DNA of 64,000 bases from NCBI GenBank assembly GCA_903844735.1, contig CAIMUX010000119.1:1-64000 (forward strand), in the 5' to 3' direction. Of the stretch, positions 46,525 to 55,095 are shown in pieces (the stretch's first letter is position 1; every line of letters begins with the position of its first letter). Source of the DNA: Candidatus Eiseniibacteriota bacterium (GTDB lineage Bacteria; Eisenbacteria; RBG-16-71-46; CAIMUX01). Under the pieces are notes generated by a model, which saw only the letters and a program-made list of their open reading frames with translations, made no database searches and was not told the origin of the DNA. Both the position numbers and the translations under genes were made by a program.

Positions 46525-46791
46525 TCAAGGCCGCCGCTCGCGGAACGATTGCGCCGCCCGCCGCGCTTCCCGCCAGCAGCGCCATGTCGCGAAGACGGCC
46601 AGCAGCAGCACGCTGAGACTGAAGATGCGGCCCTCGGCCGGATCGACGCCCAGCCGACCCGCGACGGTGATGAAGCGCGTTCGGAGAACGACGAGGGCCA
46701 CGGTGATGGCTGCAAAAAAGAGGGCGGCGGTCGCCGGTGGGAACCAGCCCCAGCGGCGGGACGGAGAGACCTGGCGGGGATAAGCGATCAA
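46525..46791 (-). CDS. Small two-helix membrane protein (putative)
   Basis: A short frame upstream of the GGDEF gene encodes about 88 residues from TTG 46791 (126 from GTG 46905, with a Pro/Arg-rich leader that looks non-coding). It has two hydrophobic segments (WFPPATAALFFAAITVALVVL and FSLSVLLLAVFATWRC) separated by RTRFITVAGRLGVDPAEGRI and ends in a basic tail (REARRAAQSFRERRP), the layout expected of a small inner-membrane protein. No ribosome binding site is convincing and I do not know a family. It could be co-transcribed with the GGDEF gene, 153 bp downstream. Confidence 0.4.
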   Translation of the reverse strand: MIAYPRQVSPSRRWGWFPPATAALFFAAITVALVVLRTRFITVAGRLGVDPAEGRIFSLSVLLLAVFATWRCWREARRAAQSFRERRP

Positions 46792-47094
46792 GGCGTGCGT
46801 CCCGCAATCTCGTGGATGCGTGATGCCCGGCCGGGTGTGCGGGCGTTGCGGAGACAGAGACCGCCGAGGAATGCACGGCCGGTCCCGCCTCCGAAGCCGG
46901 ACCATCTCCGCGCGTCGGGTCTACACCGGCACAACGACGAATACGAGTGGAGCTCATCCGCTCTCGCGCGTCTGTGCACGTGTTCGATCCGGGCCAGGGA
47001 ACGACGCGGAGCTCGGCCGTCGGGAAGCATTCAGTACTTACCTCAGACAAGATAAGGGATCAGAGCCCTCGCCCTAACCCCTTGTCTCACAACG

Positions 47095-47168
47095 TGAGCC
47101 CGGCAGGATTCGAACCTGCGACCTTCTGCTCCGGAGGCAGACGCTCTATCCAACTGAGCTACGGGCCC
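47095..47168 (-). tRNA. tRNA-Arg (anticodon CCG)
   Basis: The minus strand folds into a full cloverleaf of 74 nt: acceptor GGGCCCG / CGGGCTC, D arm GCTC...GAGC, anticodon arm TCTGC-CTCCGGA-GCAGA, T arm GCAGG-TTCGAAT-CCTGC and discriminator A. Loop position 34-36 is CCG, reading the CGG arginine codon. CCA is not encoded. A broken trpB lies directly upstream of its 5' end. Confidence 0.97.
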
Positions 47169-47181
47169 CAAACCGACTCGA

Positions 47182-47560
47182 AGCGACCTGGACATCCTTG
47201 TCGCCTCGGCCGGACACGATGATCACTACCAGATCATCCGGAGCGAGGCAAGGGGCCAGTTGCCGGTTGTGTGCGAAAAGCGTGCTCCGGTCCGACTGCC
47301 GGATAGTCGAGACGGGCGGCGATGGAGTGCGTGGAGCGGACCTGGCCGTCACCGTCCTGCAGGACATAGGTGCGGGTGCCGTGGAACACGTCCGGGGCGG
47401 CGGCGTAGCCTGAGAAACGCGCCGCGTGGCGGCCGGTTTCGATCCCCTCGCCCCCCGCCTCCACGCCGATCCCGCGCATGCCGCGGTCATCGAGGAAGAC
47501 ATGGAACAGGCCAATGGCATTGTTGCCCCCACTCACGCACGTGACGCCAGCGAGTGGCGC
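47182..47560 (-). pseudogene. trpB (tryptophan synthase beta) remnant
   Basis: The minus strand keeps two pieces of TrpB. The first reads [20 protein letters not shown], then [41 protein letters not shown] and [11 protein letters not shown], all strongly TrpB. The second, in another frame, is the PLP-phosphate region [22 protein letters not shown] (normally 'NLSGRGDKD'). About 85 codons that should separate them are missing, replaced by roughly 30 bp. The entire N-terminal half, including the PLP lysine, is absent. The remnant cannot be functional. It ends 14 bp from tRNA-Arg. Confidence 0.9.
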
Positions 47561-47676
47561 GGCAACCCGGCGTCCTCGGGCGTCACCCGCGATTCGCTCA
47601 CTGGCGCGTCACCGGCCACCTCGAAGACCAGCGAGCCGGCTGTCACGGAGAGCCCATCGATGCCGGGCCGAATCAT
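47533..47676 (-). CDS. Short or truncated gene coupled to recN
   Basis: A 47-codon frame starts at ATG 47676, overlapping the recN stop in ATGA, the arrangement used by every other gene pair of this operon. It reads [20 protein letters not shown], continues through [17 protein letters not shown] and ends just inside the trpB remnant. The start looks real but the tail runs into trpB text in another frame, so this is probably the first 35-40 codons of a larger gene cut off by the same rearrangement. I do not recognise the family. Confidence 0.45.
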   Translation of the reverse strand: MIRPGIDGLSVTAGSLVFEVAGDAPVSESRVTPEDAGLPRHSLASRA

Positions 47677-49529
47677 CGTTCGTCCGATCCCCGCAAGGCC
47701 AGCAGCTCCCGGGCATGGCGGCGTGCGGTCGGGGAATCGGGCTCGCCGGCCAGCATGCGCGCCAGCTCCCGCACCCGAGCCTCGCCCGTGAGCAGCTCGA
47801 CCCCGGCCGAAGGCCGCCCCAGGAGCTCCTCCTTCACCACGCAGAAGTGACGCTCGGCCCTCGCAGCGATGACCGGGAGGTGGGTCACAAGGAGGACCTG
47901 GGCTCGTTGCGACATGCGGGCGAGCCGTACCGCCACCCGCCGCGCCGTCTCGCCGCCGACTCCGGCATCGACCTCGTCGAGGATCCAGCACCCGGGCGGA
48001 CTTGCCTCCCCGAGGGCGGCGTGCAGGGCCAGCAACACTCTGGAAAGTTCGCCCCCGGAGGCGATGCGGGCGATCTCCCCCTCGGCCTCGGCGGGGTGAC
48101 TTTGAAACATGAGACGGGCGCGTTCGAGGCCGTTCTCCATCGGGCGGACGCGGGCACCCGATTCGCCCGCAGGTACTCCCAGTGGATCCGGCTCGCTGCG
48201 GAAGGCAAAGCGCAGGGACGCGCCCGGCATACCCAGGCCTGTCAGTTCCGTCCCAACCGCATCGGCGAGGGTCGTCGCGGCGATCGTTCGCCGACGCGAG
48301 AGCTCGCTCCCCGCGGCGGCTAGATTCCCACGCGCCGACTCGCGGGCCGCGTCCGCCTCGGTGAGGCGCTCGTCGAGAGATTCCCCCTCCGCCAGGCGGC
48401 TCTCCAGCGCGGCGAGTCGCGCGAGGACCGCTTGCTCGGCGGCCAACTCGGCCGCCATCTCCGGGCCATCGTGGTCGGCGTCGGCCGCGGTACCGGTGGC
48501 ACCGAAACCGCGGGCCACCACACCGCCGACGGGGTTGGTGCCAGCGATGTCGGCAGGACGGGACGCCGCAGCGCCGGCCCCGGCCACAACGTCGGCCTCA
48601 GATCCGTAGCGACGGCAGACGCGGTCCAAGAGCCGCAGCCGCTCCTCCATCACCCCCAGGTCCCCCTCGTCCTCCTCGTCGGGGGATGGAAGACGAAGCG
48701 ACCGAACCGCGTCTCGCAACGACTCCAGCTCGGCGCGCAGCGATCCCCAGACCGCATCGTCAGCCGCCCCAAGACGGTGAACCAGAGTCTCGATGTGGTC
48801 GAGTACCGAGCCCTCCTCACGAAAGAGGCGCGACTCCAACTCCTCCGCGAGGGCAGCCTCCGCGACCCTGGTTTGCCCCCGTGCAACGACGGTACGCAAA
48901 CGCCCACGCTCACCCGGGGCGGGATCGGCCTCCCGGATTTCCCGGATCTGCGCGCGGAGAAAATCAGCGTCGCGTTCGAACGATTCCCGCTCCACTGCGA
49001 GGCGCGCGCACGTTGTCATCGCCGCGAGAAACGCCTCCCGCGTGGTTCGGTATCGCGCCCGGAGCTCGAGAGTGCCTCCATAGCGATCGAGCAACTCCTC
49101 CTGCTCCGTCGGATCGGTCAGGACCCGCTGCTCACCCTGCCCCACGGTCCAAAGCGCGCCCGCCGTCAGTTCGCGCAACTGCGAGACGAGGACCTGCCGA
49201 CCGCCCGCGAAACAGCGCGAACGTCCGTCGGCGGCGATCTCCCTCCGCACCAGGAGCTGACCGTCATCGAGGGGGATGCCGTGGCGTTCCGCCGCCTCCC
49301 GCGCGGCCGGCGCGCGCGCAAGATCAAGTGTGCCCTCCACCAGGAGTCGTTCAGCCCCGCGGCGGATCCACTCCGTCGAGCCGCGTGATCCCGCAAGCAG
49401 GCCGATGGCGTCCACAAGGATCGATTTCCCCGCGCCCGTCTCCCCGGTGAGCGCATTCAGACCCGGGGCGAATTCCAGTTCCGCTCTCTCCACGATCACG
49501 AACGCACCGAGAGTCAGGCGAAGCAGCAC
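47673..49529 (-). CDS. recN: DNA repair protein RecN
   Basis: RecN is an SMC-like ATPase acting early in double-strand break repair. The 618-residue product starts with LLRLTLGAFVIVERAELEFAPGLNALTGETGAGKSIL (Walker A GETGAGKS), has a long coiled-coil arm region (about 150-400, Ala/Arg/Glu-rich), and ends with the ABC signature ASGGELSRVLLAL, Walker B WILDEVDAGVGG and LLVTHLPVIAARAERHFCV. Length is slightly above the usual 550-570 because of Ala/Gly-rich insertions in the arm (around 320-350). The start is GTG 49529 with GGGGAGGAG inside the end of nadK, 3 bp upstream. Confidence 0.96.
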   Translation of the reverse strand: MLLRLTLGAFVIVERAELEFAPGLNALTGETGAGKSILVDAIGLLAGSRGSTEWIRRGAERLLVEGTLDLARAPAAREAAERHGIPLDDGQLLVRREIAADGRSRCFAGGRQVLVSQLRELTAGALWTVGQGEQRVLTDPTEQEELLDRYGGTLELRARYRTTREAFLAAMTTCARLAVERESFERDADFLRAQIREIREADPAPGERGRLRTVVARGQTRVAEAALAEELESRLFREEGSVLDHIETLVHRLGAADDAVWGSLRAELESLRDAVRSLRLPSPDEEDEGDLGVMEERLRLLDRVCRRYGSEADVVAGAGAAASRPADIAGTNPVGGVVARGFGATGTAADADHDGPEMAAELAAEQAVLARLAALESRLAEGESLDERLTEADAARESARGNLAAAGSELSRRRTIAATTLADAVGTELTGLGMPGASLRFAFRSEPDPLGVPAGESGARVRPMENGLERARLMFQSHPAEAEGEIARIASGGELSRVLLALHAALGEASPPGCWILDEVDAGVGGETARRVAVRLARMSQRAQVLLVTHLPVIAARAERHFCVVKEELLGRPSAGVELLTGEARVRELARMLAGEPDSPTARRHARELLALRGSDER

Positions 49530-49532
49530 GGG

Positions 49533-50390
49533 TCAGGCTCCTCCCCAGCGCAGTTTGGCGCGGAGCACCTCGTAGAACGAACGATCCTCGGCCTGCAGGA
49601 ACCAGATCGGCTTTGCGGCACGGGTGACCCGCACCGATTGGTCAGGCCGGAAAGGCACGCTCACCTGGCCGTCGAGCGTGAGCGTAACCTCGGTATCCGT
49701 CGGGGGCACCCGCAACTCCAGGACTTGCCTCGCGGGAAAGACCAGCGGGCGCAGCGAAAGAGCGTGGGGACAGATCGGCGTGGCAATGAGGACGTTCAAC
49801 GTCGGCTCCACGATCGGCCCTCCCGCCGATAGCGAATAGGCTGTGGAACCGGTCGGCGTCGCCACAATCATCCCGTCGGCGCGGAAGGAACCCAATGACG
49901 TGCCAGCCAGCACCGCCTGGATGACGATCGCCCGCCGCCCGGTCTGGTGGAGCACGATGTCATTCAAACCGTGCACCGCCTCGACCACGCGTCCCGCGGC
50001 ATCGATGACGCTGGCGCACAGCATCATCCTCGGCTCATGCCGATAGTGCCCGGCGAGCACGGAATCGAGGGCGGGAAGCATCCGATCGGTGGAGAGGTCG
50101 GCGAGAAAGCCGAGGCCGCCGAAATTGACCCCGAGGATCGGCACGCGCCGCGGGTGAATGGCACGCGCCGCCGAAAGGAGTGTGCCATCACCTCCGAGCA
50201 CCACCATGAGATCGACACCCCGAAGCTGGTGGGACGTGAAGGCGGGCCCGCCCCGCTCCTCGGTCCGAGGGGTTCCGTCGATCGGCACCAACACATCGAG
50301 ACCGCGGCGTCTAAGCCAGGAAATGAGGCGTCGCAGTTGTGCGGCACAGGCCGGCTTGTCAAGGTTCGGGTAAATCGCAACGCGTTTCAC
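49533..50390 (-). CDS. nadK: NAD kinase
   Basis: NadK phosphorylates NAD to NADP. The 285-residue product has the GGDGT motif (VVLGGDGTLLSAAR), NFGGLGFL, the conserved GSTAYSLSAGGPIV and the C-terminal LTLDGQ strand. The start is GTG 50390, overlapping the prenyl synthase stop as GTGA. It forms part of the folD-xseAB-ispA-nadK-recN run. Confidence 0.96.
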   Translation of the reverse strand: MKRVAIYPNLDKPACAAQLRRLISWLRRRGLDVLVPIDGTPRTEERGGPAFTSHQLRGVDLMVVLGGDGTLLSAARAIHPRRVPILGVNFGGLGFLADLSTDRMLPALDSVLAGHYRHEPRMMLCASVIDAAGRVVEAVHGLNDIVLHQTGRRAIVIQAVLAGTSLGSFRADGMIVATPTGSTAYSLSAGGPIVEPTLNVLIATPICPHALSLRPLVFPARQVLELRVPPTDTEVTLTLDGQVSVPFRPDQSVRVTRAAKPIWFLQAEDRSFYEVLRAKLRWGGA

Positions 50391-51352
50391 GATTGCGTCC
50401 CCTTCAAAACCCCCTCGGGAAGACGTCCCACCACCGTGCCCACTAAGTCGGCGAAGACTTCCCCCATATCTCCTTCCACCGGGATCAGGGAGAGCGCCTC
50501 CGCCACCGCCTCCGCGAGGGCGAGCCGGGCCCGCTCGCGCCCCAAAGTGGCCGGGTACGTTGCCTTGCCGAGAACCCGATCGCGCCCGCGCCGGCGCCCC
50601 AGTGTCTTGTAGCTTCCATGTTCGTCGAGAAGGTCATCGGTGATCTGGAAGAGAAGCCCGAACGCCCCACCGAAGGTGGCGAGCCTCTCCAACAGGCCGG
50701 GCCGAGCTCCCGCCAGGATCGCCCCACAAACGAGCGAAGCGCGCAGCAGCACGCCCGTCTTCCGCTCGTGCATCCAGCGAAGCGACGCTGGAGAGATGCG
50801 CCGCCCCTCCGACTCGATGTCCACTACCTGGCCTCCGACGACGCCCGCGGTTCCCACGGCTCTGGTGATCTCGTGCAGGACACGCAGGCGGCGCTCCGCC
50901 GAAGCCGGGAGCGTGGCCAGAACCTCAAAGGCCAGAACCTGCAGGCCGTCACCGGCCAGCACCGCGACCGCCTCGCCGAACTTGCGGTGGCAGGTGAGGC
51001 GACCGCGCCGGTAGTCGTCGTCATCCATGCACGGGAGGTCGTCATGGATCAACGAGAAGGTGTGGATCAGCTCGATGGCGGCACCGAGCCGGACGCCGCC
51101 GTCGCCACGACCGCCGCCGAGCCGGAAACCAAGAGCCCCGAGCGCCGGACGAATTCGCTTGCCGCCCGAAAAGACGGAATACCGCATCGCGCGGTGGACG
51201 CTCTTCGGCTTCTCAGACTCGGCTGGGAGGGCGTCGTCGAGCGCCGCCTCGATCGGGGAGCCCACCTCCGTCAACCATGCAGCCCAGGCATCCCGTCCCT
51301 CCGGGCGAATCGCCTTGCCCACCCCCCCCTCGGTAAGAGTCGTCTTACGCAT
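50387..51352 (-). CDS. ispA: Short-chain polyprenyl diphosphate synthase (IspA type)
   Basis: A 321-residue trans-prenyltransferase that condenses isopentenyl diphosphate with allylic diphosphates, probably to farnesyl or geranylgeranyl diphosphate. The first Asp-rich motif is LIHDDLPCMDDDDYRRG, the longer DDxxxxD form of the bacterial FPP/GGPP branch; the second is QITDDLLD. Other matches are GGKRIRPAL and HERKTGVLLRAS. The ATG at 51352 overlaps the xseB stop by 8 bp. The position after xseB is the classic ispA slot. The chain length of the product cannot be settled by eye. Confidence 0.92.
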   Translation of the reverse strand: MRKTTLTEGGVGKAIRPEGRDAWAAWLTEVGSPIEAALDDALPAESEKPKSVHRAMRYSVFSGGKRIRPALGALGFRLGGGRGDGGVRLGAAIELIHTFSLIHDDLPCMDDDDYRRGRLTCHRKFGEAVAVLAGDGLQVLAFEVLATLPASAERRLRVLHEITRAVGTAGVVGGQVVDIESEGRRISPASLRWMHERKTGVLLRASLVCGAILAGARPGLLERLATFGGAFGLLFQITDDLLDEHGSYKTLGRRRGRDRVLGKATYPATLGRERARLALAEAVAEALSLIPVEGDMGEVFADLVGTVVGRLPEGVLKGTQS

Positions 51353-51683
51353 TCGTGCCCTCCCGATCCTCGGCACCACCGGAAGCGCCAGCCCCCCCCA
51401 CTCCCGAGATCGCGACGTCGCGGGTCTCGCCCGTCCCCTCGACGAGTTCCTTCACCCGTTGCTCGGCGCGCTCCAGCAGGCCACCGCAACCGCGAACCAG
51501 CACCTGACCCTCCTCGAAGAGGCGCAGCGTCTCTTCAAGCGGCAACTCGCCGGCCTCAAGTCGGCCCACGATCGCCTCTAGGCGCCGGAGCGATTCCTCA
51601 AAGTCGGGCTCGCGACTCGCTTGGCCCGATGCCTTGCCGCCCCGCTTGCGCACGACCTTTCCGCCCACTTCGGCGTCGTTCAT
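51345..51683 (-). CDS. xseB: Exodeoxyribonuclease VII small subunit
   Basis: A 112-residue partner of XseA. The conserved core is FEESLRRLEAIVGRLEAGELPLEETLRLFEEGQVLVRGC, exactly the XseB helical hairpin. The N-terminus (Lys/Gly-rich) and the C-terminal Gly/Ala tail extend it beyond the usual 70-80 residues. The ATG at 51683 overlaps the xseA stop in ATGA. Confidence 0.95.
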   Translation of the reverse strand: MNDAEVGGKVVRKRGGKASGQASREPDFEESLRRLEAIVGRLEAGELPLEETLRLFEEGQVLVRGCGGLLERAEQRVKELVEGTGETRDVAISGVGGAGASGGAEDREGTNA

Positions 51684-53137
51684 GCCGTGTCCTCCCTCAA
51701 CCTGCCGTCTCGATCCAATGGCTCCGACCGTTCGACCAGGCACGCCAGTCGGCCCTGGTGCAAGAGAACCGAAAGGCGCGCGCCCGCGGGTGCCTCGCCG
51801 GCCAGTCGCACAAGCCGTCCATCGGCCTCGCGCCGTACCAGCGCGTACCCACGTGCCAACACCCGCTCCGGTCCGAGTGCCGCCAGCCGGGCGGATGCCA
51901 CGTCCACCCGCGAGCCCCGCGCAGACAACCTAGTCTGGCACGAACGGAGAAGCCCACGCCGCAATTCCTCGAGCCGCGCACGCCGCAGCACCACACGGGC
52001 CCGTGGCTCCTGGCGGCCCAGACGAGACTCCAACAACCGCAAGGACTCACGTTTCGCCCGCGCTGTTCGTGCCATTCCCGCTGCCAGACGGTCAGCCAAC
52101 TGATCGAGATCCTGCCCACGCCGCCGCACCAGGTCCTCCGGGCGGCGGAGGCCGCGGGCGTGACGCGCCTGCAGCAAACGCACGCGGGCCCGGTCGAAGA
52201 TCCGCGCTGCTGCCGAACCGACCCTGCGTGCTTCGCGCTCCAACATCCGCGCCACATCGATCCGATCAGGGACCGCCAATTCCGCGGCGTTGCTCGGCGT
52301 GGCGGCCCTTCGGTCGGCCACGAAATCGCAGATCGTGAAATCGGTCTCGTGCCCCACCCCGGAGATGACCGGCACGCCCGACCCCGCCACGGCCCGCGCA
52401 AGAACCTCCTCATTGAACTGCCAAAGGTCCTCGATCGAGCCGCCGCCGCGAGCGAGGAGAATCACGTCCACGCGAGAGCTCGGATCCTGATCCCCCTGCG
52501 CGTTCAGCTCCATGACGGCCCGCGCCAGCTCCGCGGCGGCGCCCTCTCCCTGCACGGGCGCGGGGCGAAGGAGCACCTCGGCCGGCGGCCATCGCGTACC
52601 CAGCACGCGAAGGATATCCCGCAGGGCCGCCCCGTCGCGGGAGGTAATGACACCGATACGGCGCGGAAAACGCGGAAGCTCCCGCTTGCGCGCCGGGTCG
52701 AAAAGGCCCTCCGCTTCGAGCTTCGCCTTGCGCCGTAGAAACGCTTCGTGCAGGTCGCCGCGACCGGCCTCTTCCATCCCTTCGACATGGAGCTGATACG
52801 AGCCGCGCGGGCCGTAGACACCGATGGAGCCTTTGAGAACCACGCGTGCCCCATCGGGAGCCGCCTCGAGCCGGCGGAGCAGTGCTGCGTCGGCGGCCCG
52901 GCCGCGCATTCGCTCCAAAGCAGAGCGCCACGCTGTACAACTGAGCACCGCGCCGGGGTCCTTGAGTGTGAAATAGGCATGACCGCTGGTGTGCAGACGA
53001 AAACCGGAAATCTCGCCGCAGACGGCGACCCGAGGGAACTCCCTTTCCAGAGTACGTTTGATCTTGGCGGTCAGTTCGGAGACGGTAGGGACGCATTCGA
53101 CGCCGCGCGCCGAAACCGAAAACCCATCGTCGTCCAC
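51680..53137 (-). CDS. xseA: Exodeoxyribonuclease VII large subunit
   Basis: A 485-residue nuclease subunit that with XseB degrades single-stranded DNA to oligonucleotides. The N-terminal OB fold is VSELTAKIKRTLEREFPRVAVCGEISGFRLHTSGHAYFTLKD. The catalytic middle holds RIGVITSRDGAALRDIL, VDVILLARGGGSIEDLWQFNEE and SGVGHETDFTICDFVADRRAATPSNAAE, all classic XseA text. A coiled-coil stretch and the C-terminal domain follow (LARGYALVRREADGRLVR). The start is GTG 53137 with GGGGGAG inside the end of folD, 4 bp upstream. Confidence 0.96.
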   Translation of the reverse strand: MDDDGFSVSARGVECVPTVSELTAKIKRTLEREFPRVAVCGEISGFRLHTSGHAYFTLKDPGAVLSCTAWRSALERMRGRAADAALLRRLEAAPDGARVVLKGSIGVYGPRGSYQLHVEGMEEAGRGDLHEAFLRRKAKLEAEGLFDPARKRELPRFPRRIGVITSRDGAALRDILRVLGTRWPPAEVLLRPAPVQGEGAAAELARAVMELNAQGDQDPSSRVDVILLARGGGSIEDLWQFNEEVLARAVAGSGVPVISGVGHETDFTICDFVADRRAATPSNAAELAVPDRIDVARMLEREARRVGSAAARIFDRARVRLLQARHARGLRRPEDLVRRRGQDLDQLADRLAAGMARTARAKRESLRLLESRLGRQEPRARVVLRRARLEELRRGLLRSCQTRLSARGSRVDVASARLAALGPERVLARGYALVRREADGRLVRLAGEAPAGARLSVLLHQGRLACLVERSEPLDRDGRLREDTA

Positions 53138-53141
53138 GCGG

Positions 53142-54116
53142 TCACTCCCCCAGCCCGCCCGAAACGAGCTCGCCCGAGCCAGGCCCCTCCGGAATCAGGC
53201 CGCAGGCCTCCATCCAGGTCGCGGGTCCGATCACACCGCACGCGCGCTCCCAGGCCTCCATGGTATTGGCAAGGAGCATTGCGACGGTGAGCGGCCCCAC
53301 CCCGCCGGGTACCGGCGTGAGCCAACCGGCTACCGGCTCCACGCCTGCCGCATCGACGTCGCCGACGATCCGCACACCCTTGGGGGCGGCAGGATCATCA
53401 AGCCGGTGGATGCCGACATCAACCACCGTGGCACCTGGCTTCACCATCTCCGCCGTGACGGCGCCGGGACGCCCGATGGCGGCGACGAGAATGTCGGCCT
53501 CGCGCGCAAGATTCACCAGGCCGCGGCTGTGGCTGTGCGCGGTGGTCACCGTAGCGTCCGCCCAGTCGGCTTTGACTCCGAGCAGCAGAGAGAGAGGCCG
53601 TCCCACAATCTGGCTGCGGCCCAGCACCACCACGCGCGCGCCGGCCACGGGCACTCGCCCCGCGTGCAGAAGGGCGAGGATTCCCAGCGGCGTGCAGGGG
53701 ACAATCGACGGGCGCCCGAGTGCCAAGCGGCCCAGGTTGTACGGGTGCAATCCATCGACGTCCTTTGCCGGATCGATCGCCTCGGATGCGGCCTCGGGCC
53801 GGATCTGCTTGGGAAGCGGCCATTGGACGAGGAGCCCGTGGATGGCGGGGTCGCGGTTCGCCTCGGCGATACGGGCAAGCAGTACCGCCTCCGAGGTCGA
53901 CAGATCCAGCACCTCGACGCGGGACACGATCCCCGTCTCCGCCGCCGCCTTCTCCTTCCCTCGCACATACGAGATGGAAGCCGGATCCTCTCCGACCCGG
54001 ATCATCAAAAGCCCGGGCGGCGTGGAAGCACCAGCGCGCAGCCCGGCCGTGACCCGCGAACAAACGCGGGAGCGCACCGCTCCCGCGAGGATCCGGCCCT
54101 CCAACCGCTTCGTCAT
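53142..54116 (-). CDS. folD: FolD bifunctional dehydrogenase/cyclohydrolase
   Basis: FolD interconverts 5,10-methylene-, methenyl- and 10-formyl-tetrahydrofolate with NADP. The 324-residue product has the catalytic lysine region SYVRGKEKAAAETGI, GLLVQWPLP, AKDVDGLHPYNLG, PCTPLGI, VVLGRSQIVGRPLSLLL (the Rossmann loop) and the C-terminal TPVPGGVGPLTVAMLLANT. A 35-residue tail beyond the usual end is Gly/Glu-rich. It heads the xseA-xseB-ispA-nadK-recN run. The ATG at 54116 has only a weak ribosome binding site. Confidence 0.96.
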   Translation of the reverse strand: MTKRLEGRILAGAVRSRVCSRVTAGLRAGASTPPGLLMIRVGEDPASISYVRGKEKAAAETGIVSRVEVLDLSTSEAVLLARIAEANRDPAIHGLLVQWPLPKQIRPEAASEAIDPAKDVDGLHPYNLGRLALGRPSIVPCTPLGILALLHAGRVPVAGARVVVLGRSQIVGRPLSLLLGVKADWADATVTTAHSHSRGLVNLAREADILVAAIGRPGAVTAEMVKPGATVVDVGIHRLDDPAAPKGVRIVGDVDAAGVEPVAGWLTPVPGGVGPLTVAMLLANTMEAWERACGVIGPATWMEACGLIPEGPGSGELVSGGLGE

Positions 54117-54175
54117 CCTGAGACTCGGAGTCGGCTTCGGGCTAGGAACTGCCCGACGCCCTGTGGCCCGAATTC

Positions 54176-54210
54176 TGAAGCCCGAAGTCCGAAGCCCGAA
54201 GTCTGAAGCC
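54176..54210. repeat. 7-bp tandem repeat, five units
   Basis: TGAAGCC-CGAAGTC-CGAAGCC-CGAAGTC-TGAAGCC: five 7-bp units alternating GCC and GTC endings, in the leader between ymdB and folD. The surrounding 187-bp gap (54117-54303) contains nothing else I can name. Confidence 0.9.
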
Positions 54211-54303
54211 AGTCGTATTCGTTTCTTAGGCCGAATCTCAGCGTCATCCGCCCTCCTTGTGCCGCGCTACCGCACCGGACGACCGCGCCGCAGCGCCGCA
54301 CCG

Positions 54304-55086
54304 TCATGTCGGCAATGCGCGCCGCACCCGCTCGATTCGTGTGGCCCGGCCGGTGCCGGGGTCGACCTCGATCCACGCGCCGTGCAGCCACGGGTCACCG
54401 TCCGCCGGCTGAAACCGGACCGGCAACTGGGTCAGCATGCGACGCAAGGCGAGCTCCTTGCGCACACCGATAACCGAATCGTGCGCGCCTGTCATTCCCG
54501 CGTCGGTCAGGCAGGCGGTGCCCCGAGCCAGGATCCGCTCGTCCGCCGTTTGCACGTGGGTGTGGGTGCCGATAACGGCGGTCACCCGCCCATCCAGGTA
54601 ATAGGCAAGAGCGATCTTCTCCGACGTCGCCTCGGCGTGGAAATCAACAAAGACAATGGAGGCCTGCCCCGCCGTTTTCTGTAGGACCGCGTCGACAGCC
54701 CGGAAGGGGCAGTCCATCGGTGGCATGAAGATCCGCCCCACCACCGAGACCACGGCCACTTTGTCCGGGCCCGCGGTGAAGAGTCCCCAGCCGCGGCCAG
54801 GCGCGCCCGGCGCATAGTTCAGCGGTCGGAGAATCCTCTCGTCCCGCTCGATCGCCGCCGCTCCCTCGTCCTTGTCCCACGTGTGGTTCCCGCCGGTGAG
54901 GCAGTCGATGCCCGCGGCAAAGGCCTCAGCCGCGGTATCGGCGGTGATCCCCTTCCCGCCGGCGAGGTTCTCACCATTGGCGATCACGAGGTCGGCGCCG
55001 ATCTCCCGGCGCAATTCCGGGACGAGACCGGCCGCCAGGCGCCGCCCGGGCCGCCCTACTATGTCCCCCAGAAAGAGGATCCGCAC
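54304..55086 (-). CDS. ymdB: YmdB-type metallophosphoesterase
   Basis: A 260-residue calcineurin-like phosphodiesterase of the YmdB branch: MRILFLGDIVGRPGR, VIANGENLAGGKGIT, DCLTGGNHTWDKDEG, VDFHAEATSEK and VIGTHTHVQTADE contain the Asp/Asn/His metal ligands. In Bacillus the homologue hydrolyses 2',3'-cyclic AMP and influences development, and its gene follows rny as here (9 bp spacing). The start is GTG 55086. Confidence 0.93.
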   Translation of the reverse strand: MRILFLGDIVGRPGRRLAAGLVPELRREIGADLVIANGENLAGGKGITADTAAEAFAAGIDCLTGGNHTWDKDEGAAAIERDERILRPLNYAPGAPGRGWGLFTAGPDKVAVVSVVGRIFMPPMDCPFRAVDAVLQKTAGQASIVFVDFHAEATSEKIALAYYLDGRVTAVIGTHTHVQTADERILARGTACLTDAGMTGAHDSVIGVRKELALRRMLTQLPVRFQPADGDPWLHGAWIEVDPGTGRATRIERVRRALPT

Positions 55087-55095
55087 CGACCGCCC

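Noticed and set aside
47095-47676. Integrated element at tRNA-Arg
   Set aside because: No integrase, phage or conjugation gene lies in the window near the tRNA, and I saw no repeated tRNA end. Only the scar of a rearrangement is supported.
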